Assembly (NCBI GenBank): GCA_028583415.1
Contig: CM053265.1
Location: 25,428,830-25,492,829 of the forward strand
Origin: Protea cynaroides
Lineage: Eukaryota > Streptophyta > Magnoliopsida > Proteales > Proteaceae
DNA: 64,000 nt
Direction of reading: 5' to 3'
Under the pieces are notes generated by a model, which was given only the letters and a program-made list of their open reading frames with translations, made no database searches and was not told where the DNA came from. Positions 45,142 through 56,890 of the stretch are shown in pieces. A program made the translations under genes and the position numbers. The first letter of the stretch is position 1, and every line of letters starts with the position of its first letter.

Positions 45142-45300
45142 TGTAGTTTTTTTCACCCTTATATGTATACATTTTTTTATATTGTTTTACAGATAATAAT
45201 GTAGTTGATAATGATGTAATTGAAGATAAAGTATCTGAAGATGATTCGTATGATTCTTCGTGTGAATGTGATGATTGTCTCTATGGCTAAGGGATAATGT
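45142..45300 (+). repeat. H2 LTR, part right of element B
   Basis: Continues the H2 LTR across B (TACTGAGCA|TGTAGTTTTTTTCACCC corresponds to 'tcactgagccatgatgtgtgctcaccc' of other LTRs). The acceptor TTGTTTTACAG ends at 45192. The frame 45193-45290 then reads VIEDKVSEDDSYDSSCECDDCLYG and stops, a diverged mini-ORF with intact C-x-C-x2-C. The LTR end is not recognisable. Confidence 0.6.
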
Positions 45301-46052
45301 TTTTAAAGAAGAAAAGAAATAGACAAAAGAATAACCTGGAGGTTGTTCGGTCTGACTGATCGGTCACACCATACTAAGACAGTTGATAGATTTGAACACT
45401 TTTTGGAAGTGTCTCAGAGTTTTCTGGATTGGTGTCTGGTTAGATAATTTACCATACCAGATATGCTACCGGACAACGTCCGGAGTGACTGTTTACCAAT
45501 TCGGATAGTAAATCTGATCACTATAACTTTGTCAGATTTAAGCCTAATTAAAACATAATGTTTCTAGGACTCATAATCAATTCAAGTTACTTCCCAAGGT
45601 ATTAAAGAGAGGCAAACAGCACTCAATAGTTGAGGGACAAGACCCCAAACTAATTGGTTAATAACAAACTATTTGTATGTTGAGGCTTGTTTGTAATATG
45701 CATATAACATGTGATCCTTTTAATTGCTATATTATTGTTCATGTATATTTATTTTTGTTAGGATGTGATTGAGGATAGGCATGTATTTGTGTATGGTTGG
45801 TGTGTTGGGTGGAGAGAGGTTAGAGCTTTGAACCATTCGTCACAGTGACATCTTCGTTACCTTAGCGTCCTTAGTACATTGCCAGGTATCAAGGGGTGCT
45901 GGTGGTGTTGGCCATAGCCTTACCATTAGGCTCTAGCTCTATCTATGTTTCGTATTGAAGGGTATTAGGGTAAGGCATTGGATACATTGTGATGACATCT
46001 AGGATTGGTTAGTGATGTATCCAATTTATAAGCCCTTGCCAGTAGGGGCATA
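45301..46052 (+). repeat. H3 5' LTR, part left of solo LTR E
   Basis: Diverged LTR middle with 'gagggacaagaccccaaact', 'aattggttaataacaaact' and 'aggataggcatg'. It carries CCGGAC/GTCCGG motifs (45470-45490) of the variant also seen in the H3 leader. The front of this LTR is missing or merged with H2, and the left boundary is approximate. It continues at 55881. Confidence 0.6.
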
Positions 46053-46330
46053 TGTCACACCCCAATTCTGGTCTAACCAAAATGGTGTGATGAACTGCCA
46101 ATAAACCAACGGTTCATCCAGGATTTCATATAGGTCGTACCCACCATATCAAACCACACACACATTCCACATTAATAATCAGAGGTAATAAACAAATAAG
46201 CGAAAGTCTTACAGATAATGAACTGAGGGTCTAACAGTGATAAATAAATACTTAATCCAATTATCTCCAAACCACAAGACATAAAAATAAATAATCAATT
46301 ACATATCCGATGTTCAAACTATAACTAAAC

Positions 46331-46432
46331 CTAAGCAAAAACACATTGGTTGCACTCGCATCAAGAATCATGCGCATCTTCTTCAGCTTCTATGTCCATC
46401 GCTGCAAAGTATCCATACATCGGTGCATTCAT
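46331..46432 (-). pseudogene. LTR mini-ORF, E copy (one stop)
   Basis: Starts MNAPMYGYFAAMD, has one stop just before CECNQCVFA, and keeps the 33-codon length. Confidence 0.5.
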
Positions 46433-47486
46433 ATATTCTTCAACGGTAGAACTTGCATCATCAACTAAAAATATTCGACGTCAAAAGGGTGAGCACACAT
46501 CACGGCTCAGTGAGCAAACAAAATAATGCAACAAACATATGCATGCATTCAATTCATATATTTTGTCTGGTTTATAAGTTTGCAATGTGCTATAAAAAGG
46601 TTTGGTGGCTGCCACACCTCTATACATGAGTGTATGAATCCGTCCAATGGATTAAACATCATTTCTGTCCCACATGCAACCAACATGGAATAGAGATAGA
46701 GCTAAAGTGTCTGGATCAAACACCACCAATACTTCCCCTGATGCCCTACCCATACCAACATGAAAGCCCTTATTGGCAAACGCTTGCAAACTGGGCACGT
46801 AACTAACCAATCCTAATTCCAAACAAAGTATCCAAGGCCACCCTAGCATTCCTCAATACGTCCATAGAGAGAGAGAGCTAAGGCCCCCCGGCAGAGTCAG
46901 AGACCACCTCCCCTAATGCCCTACGACGTAATAGTTTTGCTAAGATAATGGCGATACGACGATGTTAGTGGGCAAGACTTGAGTAGAGATAGAGCTAGAG
47001 TCTGGTGACGAGGTGAAAGACCACCATTCCACGTCCTCCCCCTGATGCTCGACTCGCATCCAATACATAAACCACACACATACATTCACATGCCTATTCC
47101 TAGCATCATCATCATCATCATCATGTTATGAATAAATGGAATTAAATATGCATAAACAGTAATAGCAGGAATATTGGATGACATGTGAGATGCACTTTAC
47201 AAGCATACAAGCATAGAATCAGTCATGGCATTGGACTCAATAAAAATAAATAGTTTGTTATTATCCAATTAGTTTTGGTCATGTTCCCTCACCTATTAGC
47301 GATTCTCGATGTCCTTCTAAGCCTTGAAATTCTCTTTGAATTAATTTAACAACCTAAAAGTTATATGAATTTAAGTTAGGATTCATATGTGACATGTTAT
47401 AGTAGTCGAACATAGAAACAGAGCACAGATAGGTGCTTGATTGGTCCTATGGTTTCATCTTGTATCGACCTTACTGTCTACGGTAG

Positions 47487-48356
47487 TGGCAGCATGTCGA
47501 ATGCACCAATTTAATTAAATATTTCTTTACTGATCTGATTAATAAACTGTAAATAGGATAAGCAAAGGTCAATCCCACAGAGAATGAATTGATTAAAATT
47601 TATATTCTGCTCAAACTAAATATACTAATTATGCTAATTAAACACAATAACAAAGGGGGGATTTTGGTTGTTTGAATAAAATTGAAAGCAAATAGATAGA
47701 ATTTAAATAGGAAGATAATTAGATGAGAAAATTCAGTTCTTGGTTCAATATCCACCCACACATGCAATGAGTAAAATTAATTGCAATGTTAATCTCTTCC
47801 TTCCAATTAGAATTAAAGACCCTAGATAACAATAAGCTCTATTATCCGAGTTTTTCCTTAAGTATCTCTACTAAAACATGCTCTTTAGAGAGATCTAACC
47901 ATTGAACAACACTGAATAAGCTCTCAATGTTTAATTTAATGGCAGAATTAAGAGGGTGGAAAATAAATTAATCTAAGCAACAATCACACACAAGCGGGGA
48001 TTATTTAACTTAGGTTATATTATTCACAGTGATGAGATGAAAACTTGGACATAATCATCTACCACTGCTTGCTACTTGTTATTAGAATTAGGACGATTAT
48101 GTATCACAGATTCTTAGATCTAGCAATTAATATTAATCTAACTGATTCAGTAGGCCATACTGAATTATTCAAACAATTATCATAATTAAAGAGAAAAGAA
48201 TAACATAAGCAATTCCAATAAAAGAGAGAAGAAGAACAACGTTACTGAATAGAGTTTACACCATTGACATGAGTTTGGGCTTCAAAATCTCCTTAAACTG
48301 AATGAGAAGATTAGCTAGACATTACAATCCTTTTAGAGATAGAAAAATTTTCAGCA

Positions 48357-48387
<31 letters not shown>

Positions 48388-48994
48388 ATCTTAACACTAA
48401 TGCTCTATATATAAAACATGACAATCTTTTGTAACTTCTTCTTCTTTGTGTAGGATTCCTTCTTTGTGTAGTATTTCTTCTTTGTTTAGGAGTCCTTCTC
48501 TATTTTGAATTCTAAAATTGTATAGTCTTTTTTTCTTCTTTGCAGTCTTCTATTGTAGGTTTAGGCTTCCTAACTTGATTAGGAGATTCTTTATGGAATT
48601 TACATCCACCGTTAAATGCTTTAATTTGATCAGAGGGCTACTCCAATTCGGATTCGATTAGATTTTCATGTCGGACTTTGAAGACAAGTTTGAAGACCCA
48701 AAAGAACTCAAATTTTTCTTCATAATACCATTCTGAAAAGGTTGAGACGTCCTCTACAACGTTACTAAAGACAACTTTTTAATTCTAAAATTCCTTTCAT
48801 GTTAAAAACTTGCATGAAACTCAGAACGTCAATATTAAGAATATTAAAATTTTCTTATCTTTTAACAATTAATTCACAATGTCTCTAAAATTTATGAAAT
48901 TAATAAAATTCATCATTTTCAGTTTAATAACCCATAAAATACATTAAAAAGCATAGTGCAAAGAGAATAACATATAAAAATTACACACCTATCA
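47487..48994 (-). repeat. 3' LTR of F
   Basis: 1508 bp, TGGCAGCATG to CACCTATCA. It contains a (GA)n run at 48356-48385 and a probable TATA box 'ctctatatataaaac' just after it. About 90% similar to the other LTR by eye. Confidence 0.9.
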
Positions 48995-49007
48995 AATACC
49001 CCCACAG
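48995..49007 (-). other. Polypurine tract of F
   Basis: TGTGGGGGTATTT on the minus strand before the 3' LTR. Confidence 0.65.
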
Positions 49008-50273
49008 TTAGCTTTTGCATGTCCTCGGCCAAAGAAAAATATAAAAATAAAATAAAATAAAACCCTAACTCATTTTCATAGGAATCACGATTGCACTTAG
49101 CACGTGCAACAAGCCTTTAAACCCCTAGGTCACCCCTAGTGGACGAGTTGTGTCTCGTGAGTGTTTTCAGAGAATAAACACACAAAATTCATATACAAAT
49201 TCTAAACTTTAACTTTGGTATTTAGGAAAAGAACATATACAAATCTATTAATCAAGACATTCAACTTGGGATCAAGAAAACAAGGAAGCCGCCACACTTA
49301 AACTTTTTTACCTCATATGATTCAAATACTTAACACATATCTTTAATTAGGGAATCTTGTTATATCTTCCAAACATACCTTTCTTTAAAGTAAAACCTAT
49401 GGTAACACACTGGCAATCAAGACCCAAGATTTAAAGTCTATTTGACCATATTCAGCTTTCAATACTTATATTTCATATTTCTTTTCTATGCTCTTCCTCT
49501 CTAAGCTACTCCACTATAGTTGGCTTGAGAAGTGCAGGTGGTTATGCATTCCCAAATTACTTTTGTAGCTTCGTTTTTTGCATATATCCTTAAGGACATT
49601 GATGCTAAAGAGTACTTCTTCTTTTTTTTTTTCAAGAAATCTCATCCAAGGAATTTCAATCAAGACACCTCGCTTCCTGAGGCGGAATGCCCTGTCTAGT
49701 TCCAAGAATATAATTTTTTTTTAAGTATAAGGTCTCAGCTTTAATCAAAGGCTTAAATGCCAACTAGCTCTATAAAAGGTTTATACCTTTAGGTCAGGTA
49801 ATATGTATTTTCTAACTCGATTCCCACCTCAAGATACAAACTAGATATTATCCTCACATAGGTTTTTATTACTTTGCATGTGACGCTGTCCTAAGTCTTT
49901 CTCTGCTTTCATTTTTGTGTCAAAACCATAGTAAAAGTGTATGACTTTACTAAAAACCAATGTTAAAAACGTTAAAATTTTTCATGAAAGCTACTCTCAA
50001 AGCACATTAATACTAAAAGAAACTAAAAATACGATCCTAAAAAAGTTTTAAAAAAAATAAAGTTAAGTAAAACATAAAACTCTAAATAAAACTAAATTTC
50101 CTATGACAGATCCTAATTTTTCTCCCCCACACTTAAATCTAACATTGTCCTCAATAGAAAATAAGAATGTAAAAGAAAGCAATTAATAGAGAGAAGAAAG
50201 ACAAATCTATTTTCTTGGGTTGCCTCCTAAGCAGCGCATTTGTTTAACGTCGTTGCTCGACTAGCTTTGTCCA
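49008..50273 (-). other. 3' non-coding region of F
   Basis: About 1.2 kb without a convincing frame. 'gggttgcctcctaagcagcg' (50218-50237) is a sequence I associate with the 3' region of Athila elements. In full elements an additional frame may lie here; none is visible. Confidence 0.5.
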
Positions 50274-50690
50274 TCACTCCTCATAAGTAGGATCTGCTAG
50301 TCCCACTTCTTTAATATTATCCATTTGAAAACCATCAAAGTGAGGTTTAAGTCTATGACCATTCACCTTAAATATCTTGGTTGTTTTCAAGATCTTTATT
50401 TCCACTACGCCATGATGAAAAACATTAGTCACAACAGAAGGGTCAATCCATTGTGAATGCAACTTTCCTTGAAAATAGCTTTAACCGTGAATGAAAGAAA
50501 AGAAATTTCTGGCCAACAACAAAATTCTTCCTAGAAATCATCTTGTCGTGAAAGGCGTTGGTTTTTCTTTTTGTAAATGCTAGAGCTCTCGTAGGCATCA
50601 TTCCTTAACTCCTCATGTTCTTGCAATTGCAACTTCCTTTGAACACCAGCATTAGTTATATTCACATTGCAATGCTTGACCACCTAATAG
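50274..50690 (-). pseudogene. Element F integrase C-terminus
   Basis: On the minus strand RKLQLQEHEELRNDAYESS and IYKKKNQRLS, then after frame changes VTNVFHHGVVEIK and FKVNGHRLKPHFDGF, the usual end of Athila integrase. The core with the DDE residues is absent. Confidence 0.75.
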
Positions 50691-51560
50691 GTCCAATATT
50701 CCTTATGATACAATAGCATTTGAACCAACTTCTCTTCTTGACTAGGTGTCATGTTCTTCACAATGATTACCGGTAATGTTTCATTCATTCCAAGGTATCC
50801 ATAGTTTAAATGGACTGGTAATGGCTTCAATTCCAAGGTAGGAACCTGCAAAATAGAGGGTAATAATTTTTTATGAGACTCAGGTAGCTTTATAAAAGAA
50901 ACTCTATATTTTTTTTTAAATTAGTTTTAAAGAATGTAAAGCTGTCACAGTCTCCAATTCTTTGTTAGTCTCTATCTCATCGTTCTCCTCTAACTGTAAT
51001 TTTGTGCTAATTGCAACCTCCAGTTCATTCTTATTATTCAATTCAAACACTTTCGACAATCTAGAATTAATAGTATTAATAGCAAAAACCGAATGAACAT
51101 TAGTGGGGTGTTTCATGGCTTCAAAAATATTAAAATAAATTATTTCACCATAAAACTCCATTGTGAGGGTACCATCATGAACGTCTATCTTTGTTCGAGC
51201 TGTATTCAAGAATGGTCTTTTCAATAAGATAAGTGCAGGATTAGGTGAGGCACCATCTTCCATGTCTAGAATGTAAAAATCAACTAAAAATACTAGCTCG
51301 TTTACCTGTACAAGAACATCTTCAAGTACCCCTTTTGGGTACGCATTAGTATGATCAGCCAGTTGGATAATGACACTCGTTTCTTTCAAGGGGCCTAAAT
51401 TTAATGAAGCATAAATAGATTGTGGCATTATATTAATAGATGCTCCTAAATCTAGCATAGCTCTCGCAACTCTGGTATAACCTATTTTACAGGGAACAGT
51501 AAACATACCTGGGTCTTTGCACTTGGGAGGAAGTTTTCTTTGAAAGACTGCTGAGACATT
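50691..51560 (-). pseudogene. Element F protease and start of RT
   Basis: IGYTRVARAMLDLGASINIMP holds the aspartic protease active site (DLGAS). ILLKRPFLNTARTKIDVHDG follows, and after a frame change LQVPTLELKPLPVHLNYGYL and LPVIIVKNMTPSQEEKL, which opens RT. Sequence then jumps to the integrase tail near 50700. The 196-codon protease frame (50916-51506) is intact. Confidence 0.82.
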
Positions 51561-53309
51561 CTATCCCATACTTAAAATTTCATTACCATTTAGATTCCTT
51601 TTATTAGTGCATAACTCTTTAAGAAATTTTGCATATCTAGGCACCTGTTTGATTGCATCCAACAGGGGTATATTTACCTCCACTTTACGAAACAAATCTA
51701 GAATTTCTTTATGCTTGTCCTCTTTCTTGGATTTTGTAAATCTGCTAGGAAAAGGAAGAGGATTAGTCTTAGACAGAATGGAAGGTTTGGGTGTTACCTC
51801 AGGTTGAGCAACTATTTCATCTTTCTCTATTTTTTTTCTCAATTTCTTTTCCATTTGGGACAGCATGGCTCATCCTTGTTGGTTCCTCAAGTTCCTTACC
51901 ACTTCAGAGTGTCACAACATTCGCATTTTCTTTTGGATTTACCACAGTTTGTGATGGTAATTTTCCTCCTACCTGAGCTTCTAAACGATTCATAGTAGTT
52001 GCCATTTGACTCACCTAGCTCTATGGACTTTGAATACTGGATTTTGTTTCCTTTTGAAACTGTTGGGTATTTAGAGCAAGAGATTTAACTATGTCCTCTA
52101 ATGATGAGTTTGAATTCTGAAGGATAGGTGGCCTAGGTTGGAAAGTTGGCTGTCTATTTTGATAGAAGTTCTGCCCTGCTAGTCCATTTCCTCCATAGCT
52201 CATGTTTGGAAGATCTCTTCAACCTAGATTGTATGTATTAGAGTATGGATCATACAGCCTTGGTGGTCCTGAAAAGTTATTTGTAGCATTGGCTTGTTCG
52301 GTGGGTCCTTCTTGAAGTGTTGGACACATATCAGTTGAATGTCCTATCATCGAACATATCCCACAAGCTTTTTCCTGCTGTAAATTTCCTACAGTTATTT
52401 GTCTAACAAGAGAGGTAAGGTCAGATAACTGTTGTTTAAGGGAAGATGTATTTACCTCATTCATCTTTTGGAGTGGTGTATCATTTTTTGTACCAAATTA
52501 TTGGGAATTTATAGCCATGTTTGCAATCAACCTTCTTGTAGCTTCAAGGGTTTTATCTACTAGAGCTCCTCCACTTGTTGCATCTATCATGTTCCTTTCC
52601 ATGGAAAATAATCCTTCATAAAAATACTGAATTAAGAGTTGATCACTTATCTGGTGATGTGGACAGCTGGTATATAGTTTATTAAAACGCTCTCAATATT
52701 CATGGAGTGTTTCTCTAGTGTACTGTTGTATGCCACAAATTTCCTTTCTAATGGTGACGGCTCTAGAGGCTGGGAAGTATTTTTCTAAAAATAATCTTTT
52801 AATTTCATTCCATGTAGTGATCATCCCAGATGGTAGGTAGTAAAGCCAATATTTTGCACCATCTAATAATGAAAAAGGAAAGGCTCGTAATTTAATCTGT
52901 TCTTCAGACACTCCTATCGGTTTCATGCTTGAACACACTACATGAAATTCCTTCAGATATTTATTTGGATCCTCACTTGCACAACCACAAAATTTAAACA
53001 ACAAATGAATTAAACCAGACTTAAGCTCAAAAGTGACGTCCAAAGTAGGGTATTGAATGTACAAAGGATGTTGGTTAAAATCAGGAGTAGCCAACTTTTT
53101 AATGTCCTGTCATTCTCAGCCATGATTTCTTCTAGTTCAGAGTCACTCGAAGAACTTTCAAAAATATATCCTGTGAGAGGGATTGATTCTCTTTCTATCG
53201 TAATCTGTCTAGCTTCTTTTCTTAATCGACGCACAGTACGTTCAAGTTCTGGATCAAAATTCAGATCTCCTTTTTGAGTGGATCGCGTTAGAATCATAAA
53301 CTCACACAA
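51561..53309 (-). pseudogene. Element F gag
   Basis: Starts near 53300 with DPELERTVRRLRKEARQI, then after a frameshift LKEFHVVCSSMKPIGVSEEQ, FPFSLLDGAKYWLYYLPSG, TTWNEIKRLFLEKYFPASR and, further on, CPHHQISDQLLIQYFYEGL. The zinc knuckle CGICSMIGHSTDMC (C-x2-C-x4-H-x4-C) lies near 52326-52369. A Gln/Asn/Pro-rich tail leads to the protease. Five or more stops or shifts are present. Confidence 0.82.
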
Positions 53310-53461
53310 TTAGCTAAGCTAATTAACTGAAAAAACTTAATAAGAAGAAAAGAAATTGAATAAATATTCAATAAAATAAAAAAATTAAAGTAAAAAAATA
53401 AAAAAAAACTAACCCGAAAAAGAAAAATTGAAAGAGAGATATAAAAACTAATCAAAATTCA

Positions 53462-53480
53462 CTCCCCAGCAACGGCGCCA
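53462..53480 (-). promoter_or_regulatory. Primer-binding site of F (tRNA-Asp type)
   Basis: TGGCGCCGTTGCTGGGGAG on the minus strand, five bases from the LTR. It matches the tRNA-Asp site typical of Athila elements except one base. Confidence 0.85.
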
Positions 53481-53485
53481 AAATT

Positions 53486-54357
53486 TGGTAGCATGTCGAA
53501 TCCACCAATTTAATTAAATATTTCTTTACTGATCTAATTAATAAACTGTAAATAAGATAAGAAAAGGTCGATCCCATAGAGAATGAATTGATTAAAATTT
53601 ATTTCTACCCAAACTAAATATATTAATTATTGCTAATTAAAGACAATAACAAAGGGGGGATTTTGGTTGTTTGAATCAAATTGAAAGTAAAGAGACAGAA
53701 TTTAAATAGGAAGATAATTAGATGAGAAAATTCAGTTCTTGGTTCAATATCCACCCACACATGCAATGAGTAAAATTAATCGCAACGTTAATCTCTTCCT
53801 TCCAATTAGAATTAAAGACCTTAGATAACAATAAGCTCTGTTACCCGAGTTTTCCCTTAAGTATCTCTACTAAAACAAGATCCTCAGAGAGATCTAACCA
53901 TTGAACAACATTGAATAAGCTCTCAATGTTTAATTTAATGACAGCATTAAGAGGGTAAAAAATAGATTAATTTAAGCAACAATGACACACAAGTGGGGAT
54001 TATTTAACTTAGGTTATATTATTCACAATGATGAGATAAAAACTTGGACATATTCATCTATCACTGTTTGCTTCTTGTGATCAGAATCAGGATGATTACG
54101 TATCATAGATTCTAGATCTAGCAATTAATGTTAATTTAACTGATTCAGCAGGTCATTATTGAATTATTCAGACAAATATCATAATTAAATAGAAAAGAAT
54201 TACAAAAGCAATTCCAATAAAAGAGAGAAGAAGAACAACGTTACTGAATAGAGTTTATACCATTGACATGAGTTTGAGCTTCAAAATCTCTTTGAACTGA
54301 ATGAAAAGATTAGCTAGACATTACAATCCTTTCATAGATTGAAAAATTTCCAGCAAA

Positions 54358-54406
<49 letters not shown>

Positions 54407-55000
54407 ATCTTAACACTAATGCTCTATATATAAAACATGACAATCCTTTGTAACTTATAACTCCTTCTTTGTGTAGGATTTCTTTTTTGTTTAGGAGTCA
54501 TTCTCTATTTAGAATTCTAAAATTGTAGAGTCTTCTTTTCTTCTTTGGAGTCTTCTATTTTATGTTTAGGTTTTCTAACTTGATTAGGAGATTTTTTATG
54601 GAATTTACATCCTCTGTTGAATGCTTTAATCTGATCAGAGGGCTACTCCAATTTGGATTCGGTTAGATTTTTATGTCAGACTTTGAAGCCACGTTTGGAG
54701 ACCCAAACGAAATCAGATTTTTCTCCATAATATCATTCCGAAAAGGTTGAGACGTCCTCTACAACTTTATTGAAGACAACTTTTTAATTCTGAAACTCCT
54801 TTCATGTCTAAAACTTGTATGAAACTAAGAACGTCAATATTAAGAATGTTGAAATTTTCTTAACTTTTAACAATTAATTCACAATGTCTCTAAAATATGG
54901 AAAATTAATAAAATTTATCACATTTAGTTTAATAACTCATAAAATACATTAAAAATCATAGTGCAAAGAGAATAAAAATATAATAATTACACACCTATTA
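53486..55000 (-). repeat. 5' LTR of F
   Basis: 1515 bp, TGGTAGCATG to CACCTATTA (CA changed to TA). The (GA)n run is longer than in the other LTR (54359-54403). Confidence 0.9.
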
Positions 55001-55880
55001 GGTCGATACCCTACGGTCGCATATGGTGCGACCGTAGCTGTGATCATATGATTTCTGAAATCTTCCCGAATGCCTATGATCGATCCTCTAGTCATATTAG
55101 TCATGCTATGGTTGATCGTAGCTGCGACCTTGAGATTTTTGGTCACAGTCTACCTGAAATTTGAGTTCTTCCCGGGTCAATTCTTCTGTTTTTCAATGAG
55201 TTTTATTCTAAAGTCATCATTTGGCCATCATTAGTAATTTCTTATCAACCCTAATCATCAAATTCACTCCTCATGGTTCTCCTTGGGATTTTTGCAAGGA
55301 AAGCACATAGATCCTAGTAGGTTGATATTGCCTATCCTCCATAGAAGTCTTATACTTAGATTTTACATCTCCAAAGATTCGTTTCATACCTTTGCCTGTG
55401 ATAGAGAGTCAATCCCTTCTCAGCAAACTCTTCTCCTTCTCTTCCTTCTCTTTCTCTAGGGTTTATTAATGTTCTAAAAGAGTGAAAAGGGACTGAGGGA
55501 CGTCCTTTATATGGAGAAAAACTCTCCATATAAAGTCCTCTTTCAATTGGAAAAGCAATCCCTTAGTTTAGGAATGTTTCTAAAACTCGGAGTCTGATCT
55601 GAGTTCTCACGATCGATCTTATGGTCGCATAAACCGTCGATCGTAAGGTCAAAATCATCGACCGTGGGGTTTTAGATTTGATATTTTTGGTTCCCTTCCT
55701 TATGGTCGGCCATACCTATAGGCATGCGACCTTAGGTATGTTTTTAGTATTTTTAACTCGATTCTTATACCTAGTTTGTGATCTATCTTTACACGCTCGG
55801 TCCACTTGATCCAAAAATAATGGGAAGACCTGGCACGATACGATTAAACCAAGTTAGTGGAGTGTGGGTCTTACATCATA

Positions 55881-56594
55881 CATACTAGTATGGGGTAGGG
55901 TATCAAGGGGGGTACTGACGATTTAGTTGTAGCTTGCTATTAGGCTCTAGCTCTATCTCTATCTTGTAGTGAGTGTTATGGGGCGACGGTGATTTTGGTT
56001 GGAGCCTAACCGTTGGGTGTGCTCACACTCTCATTTTTGAAGGTATGGTTATAGCTTATCCTTACCATAACACTTTGCCAACTTTACTAGACCAAATGAT
56101 TGAATGCTATATCATGCATATTGCTTGCTGCATGTTTTATTTCTTACTGAGCTAACTTGTGAACTCACCCCATGTCTACGTATTCTCTTAAGTTGATGAT
56201 GTAAGTACTACTGTAGAAGACCACATCAATGCACCTTCTTATGGAAAGATGGCAGCTATGGATGTGCAGTTGATGGAAAATGAGCATGACTCATCATACA
56301 AGTGCCACTATTATGTTTACCTTTAGGGTTTTGCTTTGAGTTTGGGATTATAAGACTTGTAAGGGATATTGTTACTTTATGTTTAGCTAAACTTTGAGAT
56401 AATTGGATTATTTATTATTTATCATTTAAACTCTCAATTCATTAATAAAGATTCTACTGTTATTTAATTGTTTTGATTATTGGTTATAATGCAGTCATTT
56501 GAATGTTGGTATCGTCTTTGTTATCCTGGCTTGAGCCGTTGGTTCGTTGACGGTTCAATCACACTTCTGGTTCAACCAGAATTGGGGTGTGACA
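55881..56594 (+). repeat. H3 5' LTR, part right of E
   Basis: Resumes with 'catactagtatggggtaggg', runs through 'gagctaacttgtgaactcaccc', the mini-ORF and the U5 hairpin region ('gccgttggttcgttgacggttc') to GGTGTGACA at 56594, directly before the PBS. Confidence 0.8.
56225..56326 (+). CDS. LTR mini-ORF, H3 copy (33 codons, start changed)
   Basis: INAPSYGKMAAMDVQ... to SYKCHYYVYL then TAG. Length is kept exactly, ATG is ATC, and two of three Cys are Tyr. It looks like a decaying copy. Confidence 0.4.
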   Translation: MNAPSYGKMAAMDVQLMENEHDSSYKCHYYVYL

Positions 56595-56597
56595 ACT

Positions 56598-56609
56598 TGG
56601 TATCAGAGC
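56598..56609 (+). promoter_or_regulatory. Primer-binding site of H3
   Basis: TGGTATCAGAGC, three bases after the LTR; tRNA-iMet type. Confidence 0.9.
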
Positions 56610-56654
56610 CCAAAGGCTCTGCCAATCAAACCAGTATGCAGTAACCTGTGTCCA

Positions 56655-56730
56655 TGAACTAAGATAGGATAACTTAAAATCTTTAATACAAACACATTAT
56701 AAACCACATATGTTGAATGAGACAAAGATA
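56655..56730 (+). other. Conserved leader box of H3
   Basis: 'gaactaagataggataact', 'aatacaaacacatta' and 'tgttgaatgagacaaag' match the boxes in A, B and C. Confidence 0.5.
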
Positions 56731-56809
56731 GTAAATAAGTGCATAATGCACTAATAAAGGAAAGTGAAAAGTTTATAAATCAATGAACTGAGTTTCAAAC
56801 AAAATAATA

Positions 56810-56839
56810 GGGTATAGTCCACAGGTCGGACAGTTACCC
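56810..56839 (+). other. Leader hairpin element of H3
   Basis: GGGTA and TACCC enclose AGTCC-acaggtc-GGACAG, 52 bases from the aORF stop. Confidence 0.65.
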
Positions 56840-56890
56840 TAGAAGAAAAGAGAACAAATAATGACAAGTGCTGAAAAATAAAAGAAAAAC

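Larger units (their letters stand above)
47487..55000 (-). mobile_element. Element F: Athila-like Ty3/gypsy deletion derivative
   Basis: LTRs 47487-48994 and 53486-55000 flank a 4.5-kb internal region on the minus strand with gag, protease, the first bit of RT and the last bit of integrase. Flanks GGTAG (47482-47486) and GGTCG (55001-55005) match at four of five. The PBS is of tRNA-Asp type. RT, RNase H and the integrase core are deleted. No envelope-like frame is seen. Confidence 0.9.
46053..55875 (-). mobile_element. E: solo LTR (B-like), itself split by F
   Basis: TGTCACACCCC at 46053 and GGGTCTTACA at 55875 are the ends of one LTR of about 2.3 kb once F (47487-55000) and one duplication are removed. 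Flanks GCATA (46048-46052) and TCATA (55876-55880) match at four of five bases. GACCGTA-type arrays lie around 47455-47481/55001-55145 and 55605-55740, as in B. TATA box (minus) at 55502-55514. Confidence 0.88.

Noticed and set aside
48356..48385. GA run as a regulatory element of F.
   Set aside because: It differs in length between the two LTRs and is best seen as a simple repeat; no further support.
45142..56594. Reading H2 and H3 as one single LTR.
   Set aside because: Both carry a mini-ORF after a splice-acceptor-like site (45193-45290 and 56225-56326), so two LTR ends are present, though the border near 45300 is not clear.
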